From contig JAKTTS010000205.1 of the NCBI GenBank assembly GCA_030560485.1, positions 1 to 25,647 of the forward strand: DNA of 25,647 nt, written 5' to 3'. Source of the stretch: Ascoidea tarda (nom. inval.) (lineage: Eukaryota; Ascomycota; Saccharomycetes; Ascoideales; Ascoideaceae). The position numbers and the translations under genes were made by a program. The notes under the pieces were generated by a model. It made no database searches. It had not been told where the DNA came from and saw only the letters and a program-made list of their open reading frames with translations. Shown piece by piece: positions 1-8,521 of the stretch; the stretch's first letter is position 1; every line of letters starts with the position of its first letter.

Positions 1-1
1 G

Positions 2-54
<53 letters not shown>

Positions 55-150
55 GGTGTTGGTGTTGGTGTTGGTGTTGGTGTTGGTGTTGGTATTGGTG
101 TTGGTGTTGGTATTGGTGTTGGTGTTGGTATTGGTGTTGGTATTGGTGTT
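1..150. repeat. Trinucleotide and hexanucleotide repeat coding Asn and Asn-Thr
   Basis: About 54 bases of pure GTT units at the extreme left pass into a degenerate GGTGTT/GGTATT hexamer array. On the coding (minus) strand this reads as a poly-Asn run preceded by Asn-Thr dipeptides within the nucleoporin gene. Repeat length is likely to vary and the window edge cuts it. Confidence 0.9.
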
Positions 151-753
151 TTCATTGAATGATGATTTGAGGTTGGAATGTATATTTTTATTATTAGAAT
201 CTGTAGTATTAGCGTTATTGATATTGATATTGGAATCGTTGTTATCGTTAGAGGTGGATTTGTGAGCGAAATTCTTATTGGAAATTTTGTTGTTAATTGG
301 AGAAAAAATAGCAAAAGGCTTTTGCTTTTTTGGTAAATTATTGTCAGAAGCACTAAATTTGGGAGAATCAGTAGAAAATATGGCAAAAGGATTGAATTTC
401 TTTGGCGGATCAAGACTAGATTGAGGAATGGAAGATGAAGCTAGGGAGCTTTTTGAGGTGAATAGTGAGGTGGTGGCAGTATTAGTGGAGGTGGAGGCAG
501 TAGCGGTAGCAGTAGCATTAGTACTGGTACTGTTTTGATTTGAGTTGATTTGAGTTGAGAAGGAGGAAATTGGAGAAGAAGATATATTGGTTGCCCCTGA
601 TTGTAGTGATCTGTTTGATCTGGGTTGCAAGATTTTTCTCTTTGACAAGATTTCGTTGGAGGCTATTCCTGGAAGAATTGAATTACCACCATCATCAGAA
701 TCATAACCCTTATGATCCCTATTGATTTGAATAGTAGCTTTTCTTTTAGACAT
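1..753 (-). CDS. NUP2: NUP2/NUP50-like nucleoporin, N-terminal part (runs off left edge)
   Basis: An open minus-strand frame of 251 codons starts at the ATG whose complement is 751-753 and is still open at base 1, so the C-terminus is missing. The first 55 residues look like the importin-alpha-binding N-terminus of Nup2/Nup50: a start with KRK, an acidic YDSDD stretch near residue 17, then a second basic patch (KRKI) before a proline/arginine segment. Two copies of the hexamer PFAIFS lie at residues 122-127 and 146-151. From about residue 200 the chain becomes alternating Asn-Thr and then pure Asn. Nup2 is a mobile nuclear-basket protein that helps release cargo from Kap60/Kap95. The RanBD expected at the C-terminus would lie outside the window. 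The family call rests on the short N-terminal pattern and gene length cannot be judged. The plus-strand Leu/Val-rich frame over the same repeat is an artefact. Confidence 0.6.
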
Positions 754-918
754 TATATATTATAAAAAATTAGATCAGATGAAAAGCAGGAATATTATTA
801 GTATAGTATATTGAAATGGAGAAAAAAGATGTGGATCTTTCTTGAATGTAAAAACCAAAAAAAAATTTTTATAGTGAAGTTAAGTTAGTTGGTTGGGTGA
901 GATAAGTATGTAAACAAG

Positions 919-926
919 TATTTATA
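919..926 (-). promoter_or_regulatory. TATA box of the nucleoporin gene
   Basis: The minus strand reads TATAAATA, a good match to the yeast TATA consensus, 166 bases upstream of the nucleoporin ATG. The distance is longer than average but inside the usual yeast range. Confidence 0.4.
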
Positions 927-1134
927 GGCCAAAAAATTTGTAAAAAATGAAAATGGGCAAATGGGAAAGCAGAAAATAGTCCGGGCAAGGAGCAGAGCAG
1001 GCTGAGAAAAGGAACCCAGCAGCAGAAGAGGCAGCAGAGGAAAAGATGATGAGAGGTTGGCGAGAAGCACAGGAAGATGAAGCACCATATAAATGCTGCG
1101 AAAGAGGATACAGAGCAAATCCTCAAGCACTTCG

Positions 1135-1142
1135 CACGTGAC
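1135..1142 (-). promoter_or_regulatory. E-box, Cbf1-type site
   Basis: The minus strand reads GTCACGTG, an exact match to the RTCACRTG site bound by the basic helix-loop-helix factor Cbf1. It lies between ARP4 and the nucleoporin gene, about 380 bases upstream of the latter's start. Binding is inferred from the motif only. Confidence 0.4.
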
Positions 1143-1208
1143 AGGAGCGCCGAGGGTGCTGAGCGTAATTCCGAGGTCATGGCGTTATTTGGCGCACGTT
1201 GGGTCGCA

Positions 1209-3119
1209 CTATCGGAACCGCTCGAGGATCAACCGGTCGGGGCCCACTTCCTCGTATTCCTGTCGGCTTACCCACAACTGGTGGAACGTGCCTAGGCCGG
1301 CCAAAATGCTGCCCCCGATCCAGCTCTGGTAGCTGCGCTCGTAAAAGTTACCCATGCTATGCATCCGGAGCTTCATGCCTGGATTGAGCGTTGTAAGCTC
1401 CTGATGCAACCGCTCTGTGAGTCCCGGAACCAACGACACAGAGCCGGTTACAATAACGTTATGGAACAACTGTGGCCGAATGTCCACGTCGATCGACTGC
1501 AACACCGTCTGCGCGAGTTGTGTAATTCCGGGCACGCTCACCACCGTCTTTGCTGCACCAGCTTCACCGGCACTCTTATCGAGCCCTGTTCCGCTCTCCT
1601 TCTTCACTTCCGGAACGTGTTCCACCGGCGCGTCCTTTCGCTTTCCGCGCTTTGCGGGCACGTAATCGTTGCCGATTCCAACTCCGGTGCTCAACACACC
1701 GTCTTCTTCGACCCACTCGAAGTCCGAGTACGCTCCGTCATCCGCTGCCTCCTTTGCTTCTTCTGTTGCCTGTGCTTCTGCCTCCTCTTTAGTCTTCATC
1801 TCAACATCACCACCGTCACTTTCTTTCTCCTTAATTTCCTCTGACACGCCCTCTCTATCGCCATCAGTGCCACTATTCGTGCTGTTTGCGTTGTTTCTTT
1901 TTTTCTTTTCCATTCTTTCATTTCGCATCTTTCTAACATACTCTCCAGGATTAAACAACACATCACCAAATTGAAACCTTTGCTCTTCACTTAACTCAAC
2001 ATTTAATCCATTTGGAAACTCATAATAAATAGTCTCGTTACTGAAACTATAATTGCTGGTATTGTTCGTGCTTAGATTATTATTGCTCTGATTATTATTA
2101 ATGAGTTGTAATTGACTATTTGTAGTGAATTTGTTCCCACTCACTGGATCGATATTCCGAATCTTCACTATTGTCTCTTTAATCTCCTTGAATATCTTTT
2201 CTTTACATAGGTCATTAAAATTTTTATCCAAATTATCAAATTTTTTAAGCTCGAAAATTGGTTTAATATTCTCTTTTTCTTTTCTTTTTTCCTTCTCTTT
2301 CTCCTGATCTTTTTCATCTCCACTTAATTCCATTTTACCGTTTATTCTTCTGATATCCTCCTTCTTTATCTTGTCACTAATCTCTTCATTAACATTCCTG
2401 ACTAATGACTGATTCACGATTTGTTTATTCTTAACCAAATATTGGGGAACAATATCAATCTGATGATCTCTTTCAAAAAAATTATCAATATAATTTGACA
2501 TCAATTTTCCTGAATAATGCGTCATCATCGTATTCTTTGTTAAACACATTCCATCAATAACTGGAGTAACTGAACAATTATCGTGTCCTAAATCAACGAC
2601 TAAACTATTAGCCCTCCCACTAGCAAACGAACAACATGTAGGCGTTTTGACTAAATAAAATGCTGGAACCTTGAAATACTCTAAGAAAATCTCCATAGAC
2701 TTAATCTTATTCTTTTTACTATTCCATATAGGTTCCGTCAACAATAATGGCAAGTCACTAATATCCTCATCCTTTAAATACAATTCCTTGAAAAAATAAT
2801 CAAAATATTCTATACTAGAATCCCAATCTTCAATCACTGAATCCTTAATTATCGGTTTAATCTTATAATTAGCTCGAGGCAAATAAATCGATTCTCCATA
2901 ATGATAATTACTTCTTCTTTTAAAACTTGAATATGAACTAGTTTTCAAATCAATCTCCATCGATTCGACACTGGGATCATAAGAAACGTATGATGGTGCT
3001 GTAACTCTGGGAAACTCATCTCCAGCAAATCCACAAGATGTTCTGTATGATCCAGGATCTAAAACAATAGCTCCAACTTCATCACCACCATAAACCTGAG
3101 GAGCAACCGTTGAGCTCAT
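1209..3119 (-). CDS. ARP4: Actin-related protein 4, subunit of NuA4, INO80 and SWR1 complexes
   Basis: The 636-residue product matches Arp4 along its length. The N-terminus has QVYGGDEVGAIVLDPGS, the family's opening of the actin fold. LVVDLGHDNCSVTPVIDGM is the second phosphate-binding segment. The C-terminus has the ATP-fold segment NVIVTGSVSLVPGLTERL and the family hallmark YQSWIGGSILAGLGTFHQLWV. Arp4 binds actin and sits in nuclear histone acetyltransferase and remodelling complexes. S. cerevisiae Arp4 is 489 residues. The extra length here comes from low-complexity inserts: a Lys/Glu-rich segment near residues 255-295, an Asn-rich segment near 340-365 and an acidic segment near 395-480. 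The last 230 or so codons are much more GC-rich than the first 380. The ATG lies directly before the conserved N-terminus, which settles the start. Confidence 0.97.
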   Translation of the reverse strand: MSSTVAPQVYGGDEVGAIVLDPGSYRTSCGFAGDEFPRVTAPSYVSYDPSVESMEIDLKTSSYSSFKRRSNYHYGESIYLPRANYKIKPIIKDSVIEDWDSSIEYFDYFFKELYLKDEDISDLPLLLTEPIWNSKKNKIKSMEIFLEYFKVPAFYLVKTPTCCSFASGRANSLVVDLGHDNCSVTPVIDGMCLTKNTMMTHYSGKLMSNYIDNFFERDHQIDIVPQYLVKNKQIVNQSLVRNVNEEISDKIKKEDIRRINGKMELSGDEKDQEKEKEKRKEKENIKPIFELKKFDNLDKNFNDLCKEKIFKEIKETIVKIRNIDPVSGNKFTTNSQLQLINNNQSNNNLSTNNTSNYSFSNETIYYEFPNGLNVELSEEQRFQFGDVLFNPGEYVRKMRNERMEKKKRNNANSTNSGTDGDREGVSEEIKEKESDGGDVEMKTKEEAEAQATEEAKEAADDGAYSDFEWVEEDGVLSTGVGIGNDYVPAKRGKRKDAPVEHVPEVKKESGTGLDKSAGEAGAAKTVVSVPGITQLAQTVLQSIDVDIRPQLFHNVIVTGSVSLVPGLTERLHQELTTLNPGMKLRMHSMGNFYERSYQSWIGGSILAGLGTFHQLWVSRQEYEEVGPDRLILERFR

Positions 3120-3503
3120 TTTAATTCAGTTATCAATCTAGTTGGTTCAATTTGTTTTATTCCTCTAAACAATTAATTCAAGTTATTCCTTCTATCTAAA
3201 AAATTACACTTAATAACTCTACCCAAAGAATTTGGAAAGTATTCCCAAATGTGAAAAATGGCCGAAAAGTCACATGAGAAAAACATTAAATATTAGAAAC
3301 TATTAAGCAAATTATTAAAAAAAAAAAAATTAATTAATAAATTAGGAATATGAAAAACCTACTAGATAACTAAACACTTAAATAAAAAATAATATAAAAC
3401 AATAAACAAAAATATATTACCAAGATATAAAAAAATATCTTTTTTCTTCTCTTTTCGATCCACTACCCGTTACCCATTATTTGTAATTTGACTTTAAAAT
3501 GAA
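3120..3503. other. Intergenic: ARP4 promoter and SIS2 3' flank
   Basis: No gene is seen. The stretch from about 3281 to 3450 is extremely AT-rich with A-runs. A Cbf1-type site (3269-3276) sits about 150 bases upstream of the ARP4 ATG. Close to the SIS2 stop are the overlapping motifs CTACCCGTT and GTTACCCAT (3463-3477), each resembling but not matching the Reb1 site TTACCCG. Confidence 0.65.
3269..3276 (+). promoter_or_regulatory. Cbf1-type site in the ARP4 promoter
   Basis: GTCACATG matches RTCACRTG exactly. It lies about 150 bases upstream of the ARP4 start, a normal position for an activator site. Only the motif supports it. Confidence 0.4.
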
Positions 3504-6023
3504 CTATCGTACTTTCAAATTTTGATGAATCAGATTATGACGGTTTAATTCTTCTAATTCATCTTCATCAGCAAGTGTTATCTTATTCTTTTTAGCAGAC
3601 TTTCTCTCCAGGGCCTGGTTTTTGTCATCATCATCATCATCGTCATCGTCATAGTCATCATCATCATCGTCATCATCATTGTCATCATCATCTTCATTTT
3701 TCTTTCCCTTGGTTGAGTTAGTTTTTAATATTTCATCCTTATTTTCTTCATCTTCATCTTCATCTTCATCTTCGTCTTCATCATTATCATCTTCGTCATC
3801 GTCGTCTTCATCATCATCATCATCGCCTTCATTATCAATGTCAGGATAACCGCCCAATTTTAACACTGTTTGATTAACAATTTCATTCCAGTCCATCATT
3901 CCACCCATACCAATATCACCATAGCTTCCAACAACTTTTTCTGTTGGTCTTAAAATTTGAATCCAGGGCATATTTTCTTTCATAAATTTTAAATTCCTTT
4001 TTGTCGAGGGCGAATTATAAGCATAGCTTACCATTGATGGAGCCAATAAAATTGGATATTGAGTATTCCAGGCTCTAATAACATTAGTCAATAGGTTATC
4101 ACATAACCCTAGTGATATCTTAGATAATGTATTAGCAGTTAATGGAGCGACTACCAATATATCTGCCCATCTTCTTAATTCTATGTGTAAAACAGGATCT
4201 GATCTGGATTTCCATGTTAACCATTCATCTTTATCTCTCCAAATTTGAATACTGGGGTTGATATCATTTCTTGATAAGAAATGTTCGGCACTTTTTGTTA
4301 AAATTAATTGAATTACAACTTTATCCTTTGAATAAATCTCATGAAGTTTGTTTATAATTAATTTAATTTTAATAGTTGAAATTGAGCCTGTAGCGGCTAA
4401 CAAAACATGAAATTTTCCATCATCTGAGGGCAATCTAGAATCAATATTTCGAGATTCGAGAATAGAAGAATGTTGTAAATGAGGATTTGAAGGTATTGAA
4501 AATGTGGGTTCTTTATTAGATTCAGATTTGTCAGTTAGTTGGGATTCTGATTGAGATTTAGCAGTTGTGGTGGCAGTAGTATTGTCAGAAGTTATAGCGG
4601 TAGGAACAGTAGGAAAAGGTACGGTATTAGTAGTAGTATTAGGAGGAGTAGGAGGAGGAGTTGGGGATTTAGGTAAAATTGGAGAAGAAGTTGTGGAGAT
4701 GATATTATTGAAACTTGATAGAGAATGTATGGGAGATATAGAGTGGTCTTTTGGATTGATGATTGAATTTGAAATAGAATTTGAGGTTGAATTTGAGAAT
4801 AAGCTTGAATTTAAATTTTGATTCAAATTTAAAAGTGGATGATGAATTGAAGTACTTCTTGATCTTGAGCCTGAGTGTTTGATGGCATCTTCAATATAGA
4901 AATGGGCATGCATTGAGGGTTGCTTTTGGTGACGAGGTTTTGAGGTTTCAGGAGATGATTCAAGATATTCAAAATTGGAATTGTTGTTATTGTTGTTAGT
5001 AGGAGTTTTTATTCTGCCTCTTGAGTTATAATCTTGATTAAAAGATTTTGATAATAAAGCACCGCCAGCAGGAATTGTAGCATTTGGACTTAACGTATCA
5101 GCATTTAAGATATTTTCGATTAGTGGGATTTCACTGAATTGATCATCATTATCGTTAAGGTTTTCAATATCAGTAAAATTTTGATTGTTATCAATGTTTG
5201 TGTTAGTTGTATTGGTTATGTTGTTGATATTACTGATATTATTTGAAGGTTTTCTTAGGATCGGAGGAGGCGATGGACATCTCAAATTTGACAAAGCTAA
5301 AATAGTTGGAGATGGAGCATTAGATAAACTTTTCTTTGGGTTTGATGATTTTTTTTTAATTGGTTTTGACTTCTCTGATTTATCTACTTTTTCGATTTTT
5401 TCATTTTTTTCGATTTTTTCGAGATTATTAGTAGGATGATTATTATTATTTGTATTATTCGTATCACTTATGTTGGTTATATTTATGTTATTTATTGGGT
5501 TAGTGCCGGGACTAATAGGAGGAGATATTAAAGTGTTTTTATCATTATTGTTTGTGTTATTAGAATTGTTAACTGGGGATATTGATTTAGATTTCAAATT
5601 CGAGGATTTTAAAGTTGGCGAAGAAAGAGGTAGTTGATTTGAAGAATTAGTGGCCAAGTTTAGTAAGGATAATTTTGATTTTGATATTGAATTTCTTTTA
5701 TTATTACAATTTTCATCAAAAGTCACACAGGAGTTATTGCTACTTGAATTTTTAATTATTGAGTTTTGATTTTGATTTTGATTTTGATTTGAAATCGGAT
5801 GGATATTTTTTTTTGAGTTTGAGTTTGAATTTTTAAGTTGATTTGAGGTAGTTGAATCAAGACCAGTAGGGGAAGGTATCGATGTAGCATTTGTGGTATT
5901 ATTCAGGGTGGTCTTATTATCACTTTGAACAATAGAAGGAGTACTGCTCAGGATATGTTTGATTGAATCAATTGATTTTGAGCTTCTGATCGATAGCAAA
6001 TCGGAGGGTTTTGTGGAGTTCAT
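3504..6023 (-). CDS. SIS2: Hal3-type flavoprotein: phosphopantothenoylcysteine decarboxylase subunit / Ppz1 inhibitor
   Basis: The 839-residue product has three parts. Residues 1 to about 530 are disordered and rich in Asn, Ser, Thr and Pro. Residues about 534-728 form the flavoprotein domain, from VLLAATGS through VLHIELRRWADILVVAPLTA to GGMMDWNEIV. A very acidic Asp/Glu tail follows to about residue 800. This is the Sis2(Hal3)/Vhs3/Cab3 architecture. These proteins build the trimeric decarboxylase of CoA synthesis, and Hal3 types also inhibit the Ppz1 phosphatase. The catalytic His is present (His613). The Asn expected after PSM is Val665, and the flap Cys just before GDIG is absent (Ser700-Tyr701). 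That matches the Sis2/Vhs3 partner role rather than Cab3. Four CTG codons (residues 25, 40, 805, 831) are the only ones seen in the window. The acidic tail is coded by GAT/GAA-type repeats. Confidence 0.93.
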   Translation of the reverse strand: MNSTKPSDLLSIRSSKSIDSIKHILSSTPSIVQSDNKTTLNNTTNATSIPSPTGLDSTTSNQLKNSNSNSKKNIHPISNQNQNQNQNSIIKNSSSNNSCVTFDENCNNKRNSISKSKLSLLNLATNSSNQLPLSSPTLKSSNLKSKSISPVNNSNNTNNNDKNTLISPPISPGTNPINNINITNISDTNNTNNNNHPTNNLEKIEKNEKIEKVDKSEKSKPIKKKSSNPKKSLSNAPSPTILALSNLRCPSPPPILRKPSNNISNINNITNTTNTNIDNNQNFTDIENLNDNDDQFSEIPLIENILNADTLSPNATIPAGGALLSKSFNQDYNSRGRIKTPTNNNNNNSNFEYLESSPETSKPRHQKQPSMHAHFYIEDAIKHSGSRSRSTSIHHPLLNLNQNLNSSLFSNSTSNSISNSIINPKDHSISPIHSLSSFNNIISTTSSPILPKSPTPPPTPPNTTTNTVPFPTVPTAITSDNTTATTTAKSQSESQLTDKSESNKEPTFSIPSNPHLQHSSILESRNIDSRLPSDDGKFHVLLAATGSISTIKIKLIINKLHEIYSKDKVVIQLILTKSAEHFLSRNDINPSIQIWRDKDEWLTWKSRSDPVLHIELRRWADILVVAPLTANTLSKISLGLCDNLLTNVIRAWNTQYPILLAPSMVSYAYNSPSTKRNLKFMKENMPWIQILRPTEKVVGSYGDIGMGGMMDWNEIVNQTVLKLGGYPDIDNEGDDDDDEDDDDEDDNDEDEDEDEDEDEENKDEILKTNSTKGKKNEDDDDNDDDDDDDDYDDDDDDDDDKNQALERKSAKKNKITLADEDELEELNRHNLIHQNLKVR
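3620..3830. repeat. Asp/Glu-coding trinucleotide repeats in the SIS2 tail
   Basis: Runs of TCATCA, TCTTCA and TCGTCA units on the plus strand read as GAT, GAA and GAC on the coding strand and build the acidic C-terminal tail. They are imperfect and split by a short Lys/Thr-containing spacer. Confidence 0.85.
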
Positions 6024-6583
6024 TTTCGGATCTGGATCTGATTTTAGTTTTTGATCTGTTGAGTGGTGTGTTTTCTTTCTTTGGCGAATCCAGTAGATTG
6101 AGTGTATTATCGAGTGATTTTGTTGAGTATTAATAGCAATACTGATCTGGGGGAAAATAATATTCGATTAGGATATAGAGAAACAAGTGGCACTGTTTGG
6201 CTGTTTGGTGGAGCAACACAAACTAGAAAGGGAAGGGAAAGATAGCAGGCAGGAGGCAGGCAATGGGAAATAGGGAACAGCAGGAATATATACGAAGGGA
6301 GGTTCAACAGCTATAGGCTCTTGCTGACTCTTCTACTCTGGCTTGGATCAGTATCGCAACCCACAATTCAGCTCTAACTTGTCTTTTCAGACTCCAAGCT
6401 CCAAGGTCGTTGATTCTGGTGCACTTATGCTGCTACAAAAAAAATACATAGCGAAAAATTCTTTTCCACACTCAGCGTTTGCGCCGTTACCCGTTTACAA
6501 AAGGAGTCCACGCAACCGGACCGCAGGACACTGCGTCGAGCGGTGGTGCTCCTACCTGCCAGAACAGACCAAAGCGCGGCCGC
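6024..6583. other. Intergenic: SIS2 promoter and STE24 3' flank
   Basis: No gene is supported in these 560 bases. Nearest SIS2 it is AT-rich. About 6225-6300 is purine-rich with GCAGGCAGGAGGCAGGCA-type repetition. An ATATATAC tract near 6286-6294 could act as a TATA element for SIS2. The part next to the STE24 stop (6475-6583) is GC-rich and contains an exact Reb1-type site. Confidence 0.65.
6486..6494 (+). promoter_or_regulatory. Reb1-type site downstream of STE24
   Basis: GTTACCCGT matches the yeast Reb1 consensus VTTACCCGN. It lies about 90 bases past the STE24 stop codon, between that gene and the SIS2 promoter in the tandem minus-strand series. In S. cerevisiae, Reb1 sites in such places act both as nucleosome-free-region organisers and as roadblock terminators. 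Use here is inferred. Confidence 0.4.
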
Positions 6584-7933
6584 TCAGATGGTCTTTTTGA
6601 CCTTTTCGTCTGCAACGTAGCCGATGGCCTTGAGCCTCTCGCTGAGGATTGGGTGGGAGTAGTGGTAGCTCGAGTAGAGGAAGTCTGCGTCCATCGTCGA
6701 CAAGTTCTCAATCTGCAACTTGATCAATGCCTTGGAGAGCTGCTGCGAGTAGCCCAACTTGACGGCGTACGCATCGGCTTCGTACTCGTGTTTTCTTGAC
6801 AAGAGGTTCATACCAAAGGTTAAAAAGCAGTCCAAGGGCTTCAAGATGTCGTTGAACAACAAAAAGCCAATGATCACAGGATATGGCTTGCTCAAAAACC
6901 CGAAATTATTGTATAGCGAGTTGTTGTGGATGAAGATTTGGAATAATGTGAACAAGAAAAATGAGTACAATTGAGCAATACCGATCATTTTGTTATTGTG
7001 ACTTAAATACCAATGGCCGATCTCATGACCTAACACGGCCGTTGTTTCCTCAACACTGGATGATTCAATCAATGTGTCGAACAACACGATTTGTTTTGAC
7101 CATGGCAATCCCATAAAGTATGCATTAGAATGTGATGATCTCTTAGACCCATCGATGACGTATAACTTGGTTAATGGGAATTTTTGCTTCTTGGCCAATT
7201 CTTCAATAGATGCTCTTAGTTCTCCTTCCTCCAATGGGGTCAACTTGTTGAAAAATGGTTGAATAATAAAGGGGTACAATGTCTGCATAGCTAATTGAAC
7301 AACAAATAAGAAACTCCAGATATAAAAAATGAACTTGTCGCCAAAATAATCAATAATTTTAAGAAATCCTGCAATTAATGGTGACCCAATTATGACACCC
7401 AAGATTAATGATTTTATAATATCCGTGAAAAAAAGAGCTTTAGTCTGTTTGTTAAACCCAAATTTTTCTTCCAAAACAAAATGCTCATAATATGAAATAG
7501 GTATCGAAATCAAGCTGGAAATAAATTGGAAACTGAATAAGAAAAACAACGACTGGGTTATAACTCCTCCCATAAATTTTGGTAAGATGAATTTGGTTAT
7601 ATCACTGTTCATTAATTTGGCACTTATCCCCCACAATTTTGGCAACACATCAAATTTAATAACAGTGTAATTTAACAAAAACGAATAACTATCTGAAAAG
7701 ATTGAAAATCTAGCCTTAGCCCTGGAATATAACTGAGATTTACTAAATGTCTCTGTGGGAATATCTAATTTAAGTGTTTCAGGTGGCTCGCTCTTTTGCA
7801 AGACTTTATACTGACGATATGTCAAATAGTTCTCAAATATAAACTGAGCCGTAGTGAATCCAAGAATCAATCCTTTCCAATTGAATCCCGGAATATCAAA
7901 CGTCGTTGCAAGTGTCTTAATAAATCCAAACAT
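6584..7933 (-). CDS. STE24: CAAX prenyl protease 1 (zinc metalloprotease of ER/inner nuclear membrane)
   Basis: The 449-residue product matches Ste24 (453 residues in S. cerevisiae) from end to end. Ste24 removes the last three residues of farnesylated CAAX proteins and makes a second N-terminal cut in a-factor precursor. Zinc ligands are visible: HEIGH at residues 303-307, with Glu304 as the catalytic base, and Glu385 in RKHEYEADAYA. Other hallmarks are ENYLTYRQY near the N-terminus, HFVLEEKFGFN, VIDGSKRSSHSNAYF and LYSSYHYSHP near the C-terminus. Several hydrophobic segments fit the family's seven-helix barrel. The ATG at 7933 gives the same N-terminal length as the family. The last 150 or so codons are GC-richer than the rest. 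Confidence 0.98.
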   Translation of the reverse strand: MFGFIKTLATTFDIPGFNWKGLILGFTTAQFIFENYLTYRQYKVLQKSEPPETLKLDIPTETFSKSQLYSRAKARFSIFSDSYSFLLNYTVIKFDVLPKLWGISAKLMNSDITKFILPKFMGGVITQSLFFLFSFQFISSLISIPISYYEHFVLEEKFGFNKQTKALFFTDIIKSLILGVIIGSPLIAGFLKIIDYFGDKFIFYIWSFLFVVQLAMQTLYPFIIQPFFNKLTPLEEGELRASIEELAKKQKFPLTKLYVIDGSKRSSHSNAYFMGLPWSKQIVLFDTLIESSSVEETTAVLGHEIGHWYLSHNNKMIGIAQLYSFFLFTLFQIFIHNNSLYNNFGFLSKPYPVIIGFLLFNDILKPLDCFLTFGMNLLSRKHEYEADAYAVKLGYSQQLSKALIKLQIENLSTMDADFLYSSYHYSHPILSERLKAIGYVADEKVKKTI

Positions 7934-8290
7934 CCTTATACAAAAACAAAAATCAATACCAAAAACCAGAGAATTTTCAACACTAGTACACGAGCTTTAT
8001 GATTTCAATTCACCACTTCTAATTCTATCTTCAATAGTATCTTCAATAGTGTCTTCAATTGTATTGCTGTTGCTTCTCAATGACCTTGATAATGCTACTT
8101 GCTTTGATATCTGTCGTCTTTGTGGGATAAAAGTTAAATATGCAATGAGTTGTTCTGAAAAGACAAAACACAGCACGTGTAGCTTCAGAGAAAAGAAGGG
8201 CTCGATCCCCGGTTCCGGACCCTTTTTCCGTCTATTTTCAGAAGGACTGAATAATCTCAAAACTTGACTTGATATCTTTGCTTTCATTAC
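7934..8290. other. STE24 5' flank with small repeats and a hairpin
   Basis: This is the STE24 promoter region. It holds a three-unit 12-bp tandem repeat (8025-8064), a CACGTG E-box (8174-8179) and a GC-rich inverted repeat (8191-8228). A 96-codon minus-strand frame and an overlapping plus-strand frame are open here, but neither resembles a known family, and the first includes the translated tandem repeat. Confidence 0.5.
8025..8064. repeat. 12-bp tandem repeat upstream of STE24
   Basis: About three copies of a unit close to TATCTTCAATAG follow one another, the last degenerate. It lies roughly 90-130 bases upstream of the STE24 start. Confidence 0.75.
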
Positions 8291-8521
8291 TTTCCAGTGG
8301 GAGTTTGTTGATTTTTGATGGTAAAAGGAGATTCGTTGAACAGAATATACAATTCAGATGGCTATCGGTCTTTGATTTGTATTGTCATAAAATAAAATCA
8401 CAAAAAAATCATTGGTTTCTGTTTAACATTCTCTACAAAAAATATATTTATATTCAACATTTAAATCGTTTTCTACAAAATATATTATTCTGCGACATAT
8501 TAAACAGTTATTAATAATTGG

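Larger units (their letters stand above)
754..1208. other. Intergenic: nucleoporin promoter and ARP4 3' flank
   Basis: No gene is supported in this 455-base stretch. It must hold the promoter of the minus-strand nucleoporin gene and the 3' end of ARP4 transcription. It contains a TATA-like element (919-926) and a CACGTG E-box (1135-1142). The part next to ARP4 is clearly more GC-rich than the part next to the nucleoporin start. Open frames here are short and lack family features. Confidence 0.7.

Noticed and set aside
869-1332. Several overlapping short frames between the nucleoporin gene and the ARP4 3' end
   Set aside because: No family features; they overlap each other on both strands and partly overlap ARP4.
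1359-1844. 161-codon plus-strand frame
   Set aside because: It lies wholly inside ARP4 on the opposite strand. ARP4 is clearly conserved, so this frame is a shadow of its GC-rich coding.
3269-3460. Centromere-like arrangement: RTCACRTG followed by very AT-rich DNA
   Set aside because: No CDEIII-like TGTTT...CCGAAA element follows, and the location is an ordinary ARP4 promoter.
4567-5439. Hydrophobic plus-strand frames opposite SIS2
   Set aside because: They are antisense translations of the Asn/Ser/Thr-rich disordered region of SIS2.
7997-8287. 96-codon minus-strand frame upstream of STE24
   Set aside because: Part of it is the translation of a 12-bp tandem repeat and part of an inverted repeat. 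A plus-strand frame overlaps it. No recognisable domain.
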